This document shows, piece after piece, positions 24,875 through 38,654 of a stretch of 64,000 bases of DNA. Location of the stretch: the NCBI RefSeq assembly GCF_030463565.1, contig NC_134646.1, positions 15,838,001-15,902,000 of the forward strand. Direction: 5' to 3'. This stretch comes from Pelecanus crispus. Its lineage: Eukaryota > Chordata > Aves > Pelecaniformes > Pelecanidae. Below the pieces are notes generated by a model, which saw nothing but the letters and a program-made list of their open reading frames with translations, did not search any database and was not told where the DNA came from. Both the position numbers and the translations under genes were made by a program. Numbering within the stretch: position 1 is the stretch's first letter; every line of letters starts with the position of its first letter.

Positions 24875-27280
24875 GTGAGGAAAATGTCCAATAGAAGTTG
24901 ATTTTTATCATATAAGAAAATAACATAGCTCTCCCAATTTCTGATTAGTGGAAAATTACCATAGTTTTAGAAATTCTAACAAAATAATTTTTATCCTATG
25001 ATATAGCCGTAACATGAAGGAATCCTAGGATTATTTTTAACCGTACTAAAACATCATAATAACAATGCCAAATACAAGCATAGGCTTAAATTTTATTGCT
25101 GTAGTTACTAATGAAAAAATGAAACAGAATTGCTAACACTCAGAAGTGTGAGTTTTAGTTCTTATACGTAGAAGACAGCTGGCCGACTTGTGATGGAGAG
25201 AGTGCACACAAAGCATTGGATAGAATACAAATTTATAGCCATAACAACGCCCGGTACAGGATCAGTACACGTTTTCATTGTATGAACTAAAAGTGAAAAA
25301 TAACTTAGTTAACTGTTTTAGGTGTTTGCTTTTGATGTAAACATTGTTAGAAGAAATTAATTGTTACAACAAGAATGAGTTGTATATTATGCTGCTTTTT
25401 AATCCTACTTGAAGAATGCAACGGTCTTACAAATTTTTTACATAGAATAATTCTTACAAATGTGTTCAAATGAAGGAAGAATTAGTTTGAAGAAATAGTG
25501 TTTACTACTAAGTAGGTAATGTTAAGTCCTCATTTCAGTCTGTAAAAGCAAGGAAGAACACTTGACGTTGGAGCCACTTAATGCTTAAGTATAAGTGGCC
25601 ACATGGGGCAGTCATGGGAAGGTGTTTAACATGTGGGCTGTGAGGTTACAATATATATATTTTCCTTGGGATCCAAATGGGAGGAGGGAACTGCTAATTC
25701 AAGCCAGCTCTTTAAGATATGTTTGCTTTATCACAGGAGCTGGGTGCCATGCTTATGTTGAAATTTGTATAAATTTCACACAAAAGTGTAGTAGGTGAAA
25801 ATTTCCTTGCCTTCATAGAGTACGGTAGCTTAAGCAAAGTCATAACGCAAAAGGAAAACTAGCTTTATGTGGAAATATTTTAGACTGCTGAATGTGTGGA
25901 AGACGACTTATGAGTCTGAGGAAGCTGTAACAACCTCAGTAACAAAATTGAAAAGAAGCCCAAATTTTAGAGGACCCCTTCAAAGCTATACTAAAAAATT
26001 AATCTCTTGAATCTGGTGCGTACTGGGTTTACTTTTCTTTAAAGTAATGATTATTTGGGTGACCAGTGTTCTTAAGAAACAAAGAGGATATTGTTGTAAT
26101 CTGTCTATAAGAGATACTTGTACAGAGAATCACTAATAAATAGCTTAGACTTTTGAGTTAATCTAAAAAGTTTTATCAGCCAGCCTATCAGAAATAGAGG
26201 TAAATGCTGAAGGAACTTATTTCCCTTCTGTGCAGTTTTCAGACAAGATAACTAACTTTCTTGCAGAAGTGGGAACTAAAGAACATTAGGTCAAATGTCT
26301 GCACTGTTTTGTATTTGAGTAAGTCCTATTTTTAAAACTATGTGCTTGAAAAATTAGTATTTACATTGAGAATGGCTGACTTCATTTTGGGGAAAACTCA
26401 ATGGCAAATATTCAGATGATCCAAAATATTCACTAACTAAACCTTTAAATTAGTATTGTTACCACTGAGTGAAAACAGCCTGTAATTAAGTGAAGTAGAT
26501 AGTATCATTATGCTATAGATGATCTCAGTGTGAAATGGGAAGTACCATGTCTCATTCTGGCTGTCCATCTTCAGAAAATGAGGCATGGCCTTTTTCAAGA
26601 CCTTGGCTCTCTGCTTGTGTCTAATTGTTTCTGTGTTACCAGACAGTAGTTTTGTTTAGTTCTTAAGAAATACTGGACAGTAACAGATTGATGAAAGCTG
26701 ATACTGGAAAATATTCTCAAAATAAACACTGAACTGCTTTAAAATGTTTTCCCTGACTGGCCAGTTTGTGTATTTTACTGATAAAATGTTTGACCTTCAA
26801 AAGTAGTAAATTTCTATATTGAAAAGCTTCTCACTTTTGCTGTTGGCAGTGCAAAGCAGTCGCACAGATGTCTGCTGGGGCAGCATTGCTGCTCTTTGCA
26901 TCTCTCTTCTTGAAACTGAATTAGTGTTTCACATTCTAAGTGGCGTGTAAGGCTCCTGCATTGCTCCCATCCTCAAATGCTTTACGGCTAGAAAGACCTA
27001 GCTAACAGCAGGGAAAAGATTTTTAGATGTACTAACATACCTCTTAATGAGCGTAGAGTGACTAGCTATAGTTTTTGCCTGTAGACTTTTAGAAGCTGTT
27101 GCCACTGTAAAATAGTATGATTAATATAATGTATAAGGTAAAGTAATTCTAAAGTAAAACTGTCCCCAAACATAAATATTGTGTAGTAAATGCTTAGGGG
27201 CTGAAAAAAACTTTGTGAAGATCTTGAGCTACCAAGGATGGTAATGATTCTGATTTGTCACTGAGGGTCTTATCTTAGTA

Positions 27281-27294
27281 ACACACACACACAC
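27281..27294. repeat. (AC)7 microsatellite
   Basis: This is a short perfect AC dinucleotide run in GAB1 intron 6. Confidence 0.9.
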
Positions 27295-30200
27295 TGGCTC
27301 ACTCAAACTTTATCAGGTGTACTACTGTGAGTCTTCCATTGTTAGGAAGAGCAGATATGGTGACACATCAGGATGGTAACATATTCCTGTTTCAGTAGTT
27401 GAGTTCTCCAAGCAAATAACTCCTTTCAGAAATACCCTTGAGAAAATAAAAATGCAGTTCCTTTTGAACTAATAGGACAAAACTCTTGTTTTAGTGGACC
27501 CTTACCTAACTAAAATGAGTGCGTGCTTTATATTCTATGGTGTTGCTTTTCCAGCTTTCAAGTTCTTGTAGCAAGTTCCATTACCAGGTTGTTTCTGCTT
27601 ATATAAATGTACCACAGTGGTTGTCTGCTACAAATTAGTGCATAGAAAGTATTGAGTTGCCTGGTGTGTTCAATAAAACTCAGGCAGACGTAGAAAGGGA
27701 GGAAATGGTACATAAAATAGTTACCTTCTGGGTATTGCTCCTTTAAATGTTTTTTCCTTTTTTTAATATGCCATTAGTTCAAGAATTTGTTGAAGACCAC
27801 TGCTGCTTCTCTGAAAGGTGATATTACTGCAGAGATCAGCTGTGTTGGTGATAAGGTCTCCAGGTACATGAGGGCCCATCTCATGTTCTGTCTGAAGAAG
27901 CTGCCGTATCTTTTTTTTTTATTGGTTACAGATTGCCGCAAAAACAGCGTTTGCACTGCCTCCAAGTAACAATTCCTTTTTGGTAGCTATCCTTGTTACT
28001 GAGAAAGATCACCATCAGCTTTCACGTGAGCATTAGTTCTAGCTTAGTAATGTTTGTGTGGGCCAGGGAAGTTTATGTTCAGTGCTAAAAATGCATTTGA
28101 CAAAGAAATAATGCAGTGAAACTAGTACATAAAGAAAGAATGCACTGCTTTTTGTTGTCAAATGTATATGCTTAGAATCTCCACTGTTTTTCTTTGGTTT
28201 CAGGGCTTACTGCCTGCAGGCAGTATAGTTTGACAAGGGTAGAAATTGGAGGGCTCGGTGATGGCAGTGGCCATTCTCTTGCATATAGCCTGCTCTCCCC
28301 TCTGCTGTTTCTGTTTTGTAAACCTGAGATGAAACACATACTCAGTTACTTCTGCTTCTGCTGTCTTTGAAGAATAATGTGTCAGGCAGCAAGGAACTGA
28401 CAATCTGTCTATCGGCAGCAGTGATTGTAATGTGTGTGTCTCCACAGCTCTGATATAAGCACCTGGTGTTCTGGATAATTTATTAAATTGTTAAAATTTT
28501 CCAAATTTTTAAGAATAGGTACAGTTACATAGAAGTAGTGACTGTGACAAAGGACTGAGTTATGAAAAAAATCAGTAACATGGGTAAACTAAATGAAGGT
28601 AATAAATAGGTCTAAAACTCACTAAATTACATGCACATTCTTTTGAGGAGGGTACTTGTGCACCCCTGCTGGGAGAGCCTGAGGCTTTTCAGTCTTCCCA
28701 CCTGTAGGAGTAGCCTGGGCCAGGAGCCATGGAGAGCTTGTGGTGAGCTATGACATACCCTGTGTCTTCTTTCACCAGTTTCTAGAAGAGCTTCGTTTTA
28801 GTAAACGGGTTAAAAAATAATAACAAATTTAAAAAAAAAAAAATAGCGCCTTGAGATTACACTACATTTTCATGTAGTTTCATTTTTCTAGCTCACAGCT
28901 GCTTCTGTAAATGCGGGGAGCTTCCAGTACTTTCTGGAAGTCTTGAAAGTAATTTCAAAACATGGTGTTGGCTTCCTGCCCCAATAACTTGAATCAAAGC
29001 GCTTTACTATTTCTTTAGAGAAGCATACCAAAAGGTAAGTGATATATTGCTTGGGGCAAAATGGAGAGCGTTTGGCCAGGTGCTTTTCTGCATTCACCTG
29101 TTATTTAATGACAAAAATAATCTCTCTTTTAATTTTTTTTTTTTAAGGTGCTGTTTCTTTTATTATAAAGAACCATTGTCTGTATTTTTGTATTTCTGCT
29201 TTTTGGCTGCTTTAGCTTGCCATGGTTGCATGTAGTCGTAATGCTAAATTGGAAGCATTGTTGCTAGCAAAAGGCTTCAAGCGGAAGAAATACTGCATCC
29301 ACCCATGCAGTTGGGTCTTATTCTCCGACTTGTTCAAAGACTGTGACCGGTTCTGCCACAGAGCGATTGCGTGACATTTGTTTTGACAGTCACATGTTTC
29401 TTCCTCAAAATACCATTTATCCAAGAAGGCGCAGTAGAATTAAAGGTGCCCAAGCGCGGTGAGGTGAAGACTCCCTTGACAGCTAAGGCAGCAGAGAACA
29501 GCCATGTTATCTTCTGCTCCACCTCGTACTTTCCCAGGGGCTCTTCAAAATATCTGAAAAGAGTCCTGATACGAGGCAGTGGATGCTGTGATCTCCATCC
29601 TGCTGACGGCTTGCAGGACTGTAGTGAACGTTTCTGCGCTCCGCAGGGAACTACTCTGTGTAGAAAGGCAGGTCCCGAGTGGCTGTGCTGGCAGTCCATA
29701 AGAAGGTTTTAAGGCCCGACAGAGGTCTGTGAGTCTAGACGATCTTTAATCTTCTGTACAAACGTGACGTATGTCAGAGATCAAGGAAAGTGCATGGTCA
29801 AAAATAAAAGGGGGTAGGGTGTGAATTGGGTTTTATAGGTCAGGAGGCAGCATGCAAGTGATGTAGCATTTGAGAGAGGGGAGTGTCTGTGAGCCTCTGG
29901 GCATCATAATGACCCCCTCCTGCCCCATGATTTATTTCCAGTGGTGGGTGGGGGCGGGGGGGGTGGTCTTAAAGCAAGCCTTTAAGACCAAACAACTACA
30001 AAATAAGTTTTGGGTTTTTTTAAATACTTGTTTAGGAGCTGTCCAGAAGGACTCCTTACAGCTATGTAACATTTAGAGTGTGTGTGTGTATACATCTCAT
30101 CTGTAAAGTTCAAAGCTCTTAAGAAATATATGCTTGCTGTCTCAGCTGGCAAAACGAAGTTTTTCAATATCTGAATCAAACGGTTAAGTCAATGATGGAA

Positions 30201-33200
30201 TTGGTGACGGTGGAATGTAGTTCTTCAAAGTCTGTGTTTGTTGCCCTACTGACTGTAACTTGGTAACTTCTCTTTTCTGAGGGGCAGCATGTCTCCATAC
30301 CAAAGTGGGGTTTTTAAGGTTCTGAAAAGAAATATATGAACCATAGGCATATGGCTGAATTAACAATTCATGACCCTGATGGAATGAAAATCAAAAGTTA
30401 AATCTCATTCATCTGAATATACACAGCCATTTTTGCAATGTATTGGATCCATAGTACTTAAAAACACTTTACGAGAGAGTTCAGTTTAGCACAGATCCTA
30501 GTTCAGGGTCATGGGGAGCTGTGATGGAAGAGTGCACTCAGGATCGCTAAGCGGATTGCTGACAGAGGCAGTAAAGAACTTGGAATTCCCATTCCCACAT
30601 GGTACTGGACTTTGCTCCGTTTGTATTTGCCCAAATACTGTTAGAGTTTAATTGCATTCAAGATTATTTTAAAGAAGATTTTCAGTCCTAGTTTTGGGTC
30701 AGATTGCACAGATTATTTTGCTGATGGCAAAAATAACCAATAGCTAATCTAGTGCACTTTCACCTGTATTTTTTTACAAAAGGCTTATCTTGCAACAAAA
30801 ATCAGAATTTAGTCTGAGATGCTTCATGCAACTTGAGTGCGTAGGATTGCCTTTAAAAGCGACTGCTGCTTGGCCCTGGTAATTTTCAGCCCAGCAAGTG
30901 GTAAGCTAGGATTTACAGACAGTGAGTGATGCACACATTTCTTTTCGTGCCAACAAAGTACCCAGTTGCACTTTAAAAACAAGAAAACAAACAAATGAAA
31001 CCAAGGGAGAGGGAAAAGAACTCTCATGGAGTTGGGGCTTGTGATTGTTTTAAAAATGTTCAAAATTTCATCTGGTTTTTTTTCTTATGGATTTTTCTCA
31101 TTTAAGATGTTACAAGACATAATTTGTGTGGTTAAACCACAAATACGTGGATTGCTTATAAAAATGTGGCTGTATCTTTGCCATGACTACTCATGAGCAT
31201 CTCCCAAACAAATTAACTTCATAGAAAATTCCAATTTTCTTCATTTAAGAGCGTAGGCCCGCTTTGAAGAGATAATTGTGTACAGAGCTTTCACATGGCA
31301 GGAAGCATCTGCCGCATTCTGGCCTCCATAGAACCCACTGTGATGCTTCCAGATGACCGGCATAATCGCCCATTGGTTTAGTGTAGTATGATGCTGTGAA
31401 AATCCCAAGCAAAGTAGGTAGTTGTTAAAGAAATTAAGAACCCTCATTAATCATGAAGTTAGTTATAAATAGCCTAGTGAACAGTTTCCTTCTTAAATAT
31501 TTACATGGATGAGTGTCCGAGTTGGACAATGTCAACATATTGCGTGTCCTCGTATAGCAGGAGCACCACACCATCCTGAAATAAAACTTCAGAGAAACAA
31601 TTAAGGCATTTGTGACAACAGAAGCTGACATTTCTTTAAAAATAATAATAATTAGAAGTTGGCAACACTGCACTGTTCTATGCTATCATGATTGTCTTGC
31701 GTATTCTTAAATAAAGGATCACTCATTTTCTCAGGCTTTAGGACAAGTAGGCATTGAAAAATTGTGAATGCTCATTTTAATCAGCAGCAAGAACTGAACT
31801 GAAGGTCTGTTGAAAAAGAAACTCCAATTTTCATGATGACTTTTCTGAGCAGAAGCAATTTTGCTTTTAAGAAATCCATGTGTTTAATCCTTCCATTTAC
31901 TCTTGGAAGCTACACCTCCTGTTCATTCCATTTAGGAATTTAAAAAAAATAAGATTTTTTGGGGATGTTTTGGTGCTTCCTTAGAGTTCCTAAAGCAGGT
32001 TGAATACAGATTTATTGACTTTTTTTTTTCCCTTCTCTTTTTTCCCCACAAGCTCCAAAGACTTCCATTAAGCTGAAAATTACACTTCCTTCATGGCTGT
32101 GCTAAACTACTTCTACAAGGCTCGTTTCTACTTAATAGCTTTAAATCAAATTTATATAGCTCCTTGCTACAATACACCAGTCCTTAACTTGCAGCTGTGA
32201 TTTGTCCTGCAAAACTTTGAAACAAATAATTTCAAGTAAAGATTTATTTTGGATGGCTGCATCACAGCTTGCGAAGGAAGCTACGGTTTACTGGACATAA
32301 TGTTTTTAAAAAAATTAAACATATGAGTTTTCTGAAGACAAACTGCAAGACTTGCTCTGATAGTAGCAGTAGAGATGGTAGTGTTGAACTTCAAAGATGC
32401 TAGGGAGAGCAGGAACAAGGGAGTACATGTAATAATGCCCTATTTTTTCTTCCCTCCATACAATTTTTCTTTTCTTCCCTGTGTGCTTAATGCCTCTTTA
32501 AGGAAACATAATTTCTTACATATATATATTGTCATGCTATTCCATTGGCTTTTTCTATAGACTTAATGTTAGGCTTGATTTTTCCAGTGAACAAGTTAAA
32601 TTCTGTTAGGTTTTTTTGTGTTTTGTTTAAAAAAAAAAAAAAGAGGGGGGGGCAAGAGGGGAAGTGATCTCAGGTAGTATCCCTTGGACTTCATGAATAT
32701 TAGTGCAGCTTTGAACTGCTAATCAATAAACACTCCAGAGCACTCTATTTTGGTCTTAAAACACTGCCTTTGAACGCTTTTAGTTCATCATGCTTTGGGG
32801 GCTTTTTAAATACAGACATGTAGAGTTACTCACAAATTAGAGCAGTCAAATAGTATTTGGATGATTAATAGCTTTGCTATTCTCTGAATAGTTTTTATGG
32901 CATTTGGCAAATATTTTATGAATACCAGTGAACCTTAGCTGTCAGATGCAGTTGGACTTCTTTATAATCAGATATTTTTTCCAATTCATTCTTAATTTCT
33001 GGAGCATTCAAAGTACCAGTGCTCTGAGAGGAGTTATTTCGAGAAGATAAAGATGTCTAAGAAAACTGGAGAGCCTCTCTTTAGATGACTGCTTTTTATA
33101 TTTAATAATAGTGAAAGAATAAATTGAATTCAGTTTGGTTTTACTGTCCTGAAGAGACTGTAGTTATCACCATCCATTGGTATCACTGACCAGAACTAAG

Positions 33201-35446
33201 CGCATTATTGATACTCGTATTTGTTGCTGGATACTAGTGTGGAAATGGATATGAATGTTGTATAACTAAATACATGTTTCTAATTAGAAGTACCTTGGCA
33301 GGAAATAGTCTAATAAAAACAGAGATGAAAAAGCAAATTCAGGATATTTGTGGAGCTCTGTGCTGAAGACCATGTACTCGGGAATCAGAGTTCACTGGGG
33401 TGAGGAAAAGGAAGAGAAGGAAAGGGGGGAGGTTATTCTGCAGAACTGAAAACCAAATAATAAACCCTGTGGGAGTAAGACTGTGAGCTTCAGCCTTGTT
33501 TTTTAAGGAAAAATCTACAGTGGTTCTGAGTACTGGAATTGTTGGACCTTGGTGCAAATTTCAGTTTCCTCTAATTACAGAGAAAAGGGGGAAGGTTGCG
33601 TATTTTTTAATGGAAACGGGAAACTGCTGTTAGTTATGTCTCTCTGAAAGTATTTCTGTGGATGCAGGGCACTTAGGAGGCTGTTTTTGCCTCTTGCTCT
33701 CCCCCTCCTATTCCAAGTAAAGCACTGCTGTAGCATTCCTACGTCTGATCTCCTTGTCTCGTGAGGATTAGTCCTGTTGGCCAGGAAACAGCATTAACAG
33801 ATCACGCATTTCTGAAATTTTATGTCACATTAGTAGATTTAAAATTTTAAGCCCTAAATAACTGGTATTTAAATAGAGCATTGGCCTCTTTCGTGAAGGT
33901 TTTTTGCAATTTCCTGATGTAAAATCCCTTGCCAGCAAGCCATGGAGCAAGCAGGCAGTCAGAAAAGAAGTGTTCTTAACAGAAATCTTGTTAAGTACTA
34001 GTGCTTCAAGGCGATAGCCTGAAAACAAATGAGGCTCTTCAGTGAGTGGCTTACATCCTTAAAAGCAAAAATGTTAGGACCCACCTTCTCTGATGCAGGA
34101 ATTTGCTGCAGTGGGCCCCCCTTTTTCCCCCCAGCATTATATTCCAAGTGTTTTATGGAAAACAAGAGGAGAGAATACATTAGCTGATGGAAAAACCAAA
34201 AGGTTTTTCAGTTTAAACCGTTACTTGAAACAAAACCAAACATGTGAAATGGACTCTTCTCCTGATGACTTCTCAGACAAAGGCAGCATTGACACGCACC
34301 GAAATGCCAGGAGCAGAATTCATGCCATCTGAGTGCACTCTAACGCTAGATCCATAATTGCTTGTTCTGCTTGGCAGTTTTTACAAGCAGCCATTTGTTA
34401 GAAAAATAGACTTCGTTAGTGATTTTTTCAGCTCAGGGTGCCCTTGCACAGTATTCGTCTGATAGAACGTGCAGAAGCTGAGCTTCTCTCTCCTGGCTGT
34501 AGCACTTTGCATTTCACAGGTGGTAACTTGACTGAACAATGAAAACATCTAATTTTCACTTCTTGTTTGGTTGGTTTCACTTGCCATAATTTATTTGGGG
34601 TTTTTTTTCCCCCCCGTAGGTTGGCATCCAGTGGTGTTGCAACACAATTTATTTCCTTTTCAGTTAAAAAAAAAAAAAAGAAAACTTTTTTTTAAACCCA
34701 GATTTATCTTTCCCAGAATGAGTCTGTAAGTTAAAAGCATGGTCTTACGTGAGTGCCTAACATTAGACAAGGTAAATTTGGGCCTGTGGGCCTAAACCAC
34801 GGGAATTGTGTTCCTCGGTATTGCTGGCGTTGGAACGCTGTATGGAGCCAGGCCCTCCATAGAGGACCTACTGTCCTTCCACCTTCGCTAAGCTGATGTG
34901 AAGAATGGCCCTATGACACTTACCTCTAGCGACTATTGCTGAGTAGAACAGATGTTGGAGGCCAGTCTGTTGCGCAGCTGTGAGGCACCTTCTCCTCTGT
35001 GTTACATTCAGCTAGGATGTGCTCTCGGAGAAAATTAGTTGAGGTTACTTGGGAGCAGCGCCAGGAATTTCAGTCGCAGTACTTAAGAAGTTCTGAAAAA
35101 CGGGTATTTCTGTTCACAGATCTGGCTGTGACACAAGTGCCAAGTTTTAGATAAAGAATGGCACTTCTAAAATTTCTGATGGATTTATTAATAATATGTC
35201 TTGAGGGAGTAAGGGATATTATTAAGGGCTTTCTGTGCCCTAGCTTGTGTTATTTTATCTTCTTAAATGGGCAAAAATGGGGTGAAGGGATTCTGCACTA
35301 CAGACACAAGTAAGTAACCTCAGTTTTGTGGTTGTGATCCCCCTCCCCTTTTCCTTTGCCTGGTGTCAGGTCTTTCCTGTTGCACAGTATAAGCTCCTCA
35401 ACTGAGATTAGGCCTTTTGTTTTTAGTTTTGTAGGGTGGTTGTTTT

Positions 35447-35520
35447 AAAAAAAAAAAAAAAAACAAAAAACAACAACAACAAAAAAAAAACCAACAAAAC
35501 AAAAAAAGCCCCCCAAAACA
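35447..35520. repeat. A-rich low-complexity tract
   Basis: A run of 17 A residues is followed by CAA-type repeats and another A10 block, ending in AAAGCCCCCCAAAA. Without a recognisable element upstream it cannot be assigned to a retroposon tail. Confidence 0.85.
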
Positions 35521-35699
35521 CTGCACAAACACTTCAATTCTCTGGGACACATTAAACTAGAGGAATTGTATTATCCTGGCTGGTTGGTAGCAGCAAACTG
35601 TTTTGCCAATGAATTTATTTAGGTTGAACAGTCTTTCAGCAGCAAGAGATGAAAGCTCAGCGAGTTTATTTTATGCTGGAACATTTTGTATGTTCTTGT

Positions 35700-35950
35700 C
35701 TGATGCAGAAGAGAAATATTATAGGGACCTGTACTTATTTATACAGCTCTTCTGAAAGTCTCAGAATGGTTTATAAGTGCTAAATTAAGTATGAGGCAGG
35801 CAATTACATAATACCCACATCTTACAAACAGGGTAATCATAGGTCAGGAAGGTTAGCTGCACGAGACCACATTAGCATCATTAACAAAAGTAGAAATAAT
35901 GAGTCATAGCCCTGAGTTCCTTGCGCTTATCTTCTGTACTATGGGTTTGA
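35700..35950 (-). repeat. Ancient SINE/L3-like fragment (probable MIR-type, inverted)
   Basis: In plus orientation the text runs 'TTTATACAGCTCTTCTG ... GTTTATAAGTGC ... TACCCACATCTTACAAACAGGG ... AGGTCAGGAAGGTTAGCTGCACGAGACCACATTAG'. This follows the order of a reversed MIR/core-SINE (ccattttacagatggggaaac..., gaggttaagtgacttgcccaaggtcacac). It is heavily diverged, as expected for an amniote-age repeat. The assignment is by pattern only. Confidence 0.5.
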
Positions 35951-38027
35951 GGCACTTCAGCCTGTTTGGCTATAAGAGCAGAGAGGTTATAAAGTACACG
36001 CTGGTTAAATAATTTCATTAACCCTGTTACTTCTGCTAGATTTCTCACCATACTTACAATCTGTGCCCGTATGTCAATGCATTGATTGACATTTTAAATT
36101 GAGTTGTATTGGGCCAAATTTCTTTTAAATACGATTATAAAACTGTGGAACACAAACTTAATATGATTAGGTAATGATATTCAGTGTCAAATTGTTCTTA
36201 ATAAAAGGTGTTTTACTTTGAACTCCTACATTTGTTCCATCGATTTTAAGATCTTGGTCTTTTTATATAGGCAAGCTTTTATCACGGAGTTGTCGGCAAG
36301 ATACTTAAGAGTATCGAATCAGCTCAGAATGAACTATGCCAACATGTTGGGTCACGCTTTTGACTTAGCTCCAGTCAACAGCATACTTTACGGAATTGCT
36401 TTGTGTACCACTTTACAGTCTGGGTCTTTGGTCAGCATTGCCCAACTGCTTGGTCTTTTCATCGGTACTTCAAGCCATTTAAGGGGGCATCTGATTTTGA
36501 AATTGGAGAAGAACTGTGTGTGAAGATCACTTCATGTCCTTTTCTTTTTAAGGAAGTTGCTATGCAGCACTACTAGTAAATAAATAAATTTTGTCTTACC
36601 TGCATGGTCTCTCAGAAGCACTGTGTAGAAGTTAAGATACAGTACAAAACGTTTCTGTTTACCTTTCTTGTTGTTACTTGATTATTCCCAATACTTCAGT
36701 GATAACAGTAATAGAGCACTTCATATGCAAAACCCTTGGGGTAGAGATTTGCAAACTTCTGGTGTTTGTTGCCAAGTTTATTTTTTACAAAGCGTTCTCA
36801 CTCATTGCTCGTAGTACCAGCCCACATCAGAGTCTGTGCCAGTCCTTTTCCATTTTGTGCTGTAGGGCAACTTTCTAACATAATCAGACTTAAACTTTTC
36901 ATTTGGTTTATTTTAAAGATTTACCTTTCATATGGCTGCTTGGTGTACCACTTGAAGGGACTTGCCTTTTCTAATATTAACACTTTGTCAGATAGACTTT
37001 CATGAAAAGTTAGGGTTATTATGCATTATTGATCATATTTATTTAAAATAGACAATGTGACCTGAAACACTTGCAGAATTTGGTCAAGTTGGCTAAGAAC
37101 TTCCTTGTTGGGAGAGGGGTTATGTTACTGCCTGTAGGGAGCTTATTGACTCTAATATTCTCTTAGTTTGTACTCTTCACCTTGTTACCAGATTCATCTA
37201 AAGTCTTATGTTGTGTGATAGCGTAACATAGGGGAATGTTATGCTAATAACATGATAGCATGATAGTGTATGATAACATAACATATTGGGGAATGATTAG
37301 TGCATCTACTGCACTTGTATATTGGTATATACAATTTAAAAAAAGGTTTAGAGAATGTCATTTTATGACAGGATCATTTGTGGTGGAGGTTGGGTTGTGC
37401 TGCGGTGGGGGGACAGTTTGCAGGCTGGAAGCTTGGAAAGAAAGTCCCCCTGTGTCTGCAAGGTTGGAGAGGTGGTTTTGGTACAGACAGATGTAGAACT
37501 CTGGGGAGCAAGTTTAACAAGTACAATGTGGAAAAAGATTCTTGGGGCTTCTCAAGTGGGAGGTGCACAGTGGGCAGGAAGCCTCCTAAGAGTATTGCTA
37601 TTTCCAAAGTAATATTGTGACTAAAGACGATTTAATTTCTTTGAGGGTACCTCAACTTGCATCTGAAACATGACTTCTCCTGTCATGCTAGATATTCCTC
37701 AAATATAGAATTTTTTATGTAATGCAACTTGAAACCAGTTAATAGTAATGATCAGTTACAATATTTGTTGATGCACTTTTTAGCCTTTTTGTACACCTTT
37801 TATGCTTGCCTCCGACAAATTACTTGCATGCAGTGTTTTCTTTGTTTCTGGTTTGGTGCTTAAGCCCTTAGTGCGAGACCTAGCTAGACTGTAAAACTCT
37901 TCCATCAGCAGCTTGCTTATGCTTGTGGCATTAACCTTTCTGCAGGGGGTTGTGTTGTTTATTTACAAAATTCCATTTTCCAGTTAAAATAGAATATTAT
38001 TAAGAGAGTCTTCTTTTTACCAATTAG

Positions 38028-38117
38028 GTCAAAGTCCTAAAATTTTAAGACCTAAACCACATGGTTTAGAGCGAACTGATTCACAAACCATAGGTGACTT
38101 TACTACAAGAAGAAAGG
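38028..38117 (+). CDS. GAB1: GAB1 exon 7: 30-residue alternative cassette
   Basis: This 90-base exon enters and leaves in phase 1, so including or skipping it preserves the frame. It encodes a basic segment (GQSPKILRLKPHGLERTDSQ, then TIGDF and TTRRK; the bird residue order is GQSPKILRPKPHGLERTDSQ). Human GAB1 has a matching cassette present in the 724-residue isoform and absent from the 694-residue one, so the bird exon is most likely alternatively spliced too. The acceptor CCAATTAG has a weak pyrimidine tract (TTCTTTTTACCAATTAG); the donor is AAGG then GTATGT, also not optimal. Both fit a regulated exon. Its function in the protein is not well defined; it sits between the MET/GRB2-binding region and the C-terminal p85/SHP2 sites. 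Confidence 0.93.
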
Positions 38118-38654
38118 GTATGTACTTTAGCACTGTATGTATATGGAGCTTTATAAAAATAAGTAAAACAAAAATTAAGAAAACTGTTATTCTAGAATAA
38201 CTTTAACTCTTGTATAGTCTTTTTACTTCTGTTATAATCTAAGATCATGGATGCGTTTTCCTTGCCAAGCAAAAAGTTTCCTCTATAAGGTATTAAAGTC
38301 TTTCTGGCTTGAACAGCGCATGGAAACATTTCCTTGACATTAACATGGGTATTCTGATCTCTTAAGTTTTAGCTGTTCATAATTTGGATTTATTTTTGTC
38401 TGTTTGTTTAGAAGCAAGTATATATGACTTACCTGTAAGTTGCTTGAAATAATTTTTGTTAGGCAATAACCTGAAATCAGAGTTTACTTGAGTCTCCTGC
38501 TGTTGGCTAAACACTGAAATACAGCAAAATAGTGATCCTCTGACCATTTACTAGGACAGAGATTTATTTATGCATCTTAATGAGCATTGTAATTAGTCTC
38601 GTGGGCTTTATGGAAGGTGCCGAGTTGGTATAGTCCATAGAAGTTGGTGTAGTC

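Larger units (their letters stand above)
24875..38027 (+). other. GAB1: GAB1 intron 6 (13.2 kb)
   Basis: This is the longest intron in the window. Recognisable contents are a (CA)n run at 27281-27294, a G-rich patch at 29947-29964, an A-rich tract at 35447-35520, an ancient SINE-like fragment (about 35700-35950) and a short AT-rich duplication near 37216-37298. No CR1 copy was recognised in its 13 kb, in contrast to introns 2, 3 and 7. The open frames at 29334-29712 and 37355-37620 have no family resemblance. The intron ends CCAATTAG (38020-38027). Confidence 0.82.

Noticed and set aside
29334..29712. Overlapping open frames of 113 and 121 codons on both strands in intron 6
   Set aside because: Both strands are open over the same bases and neither has a family match; more likely chance in a locally GC-richer stretch.
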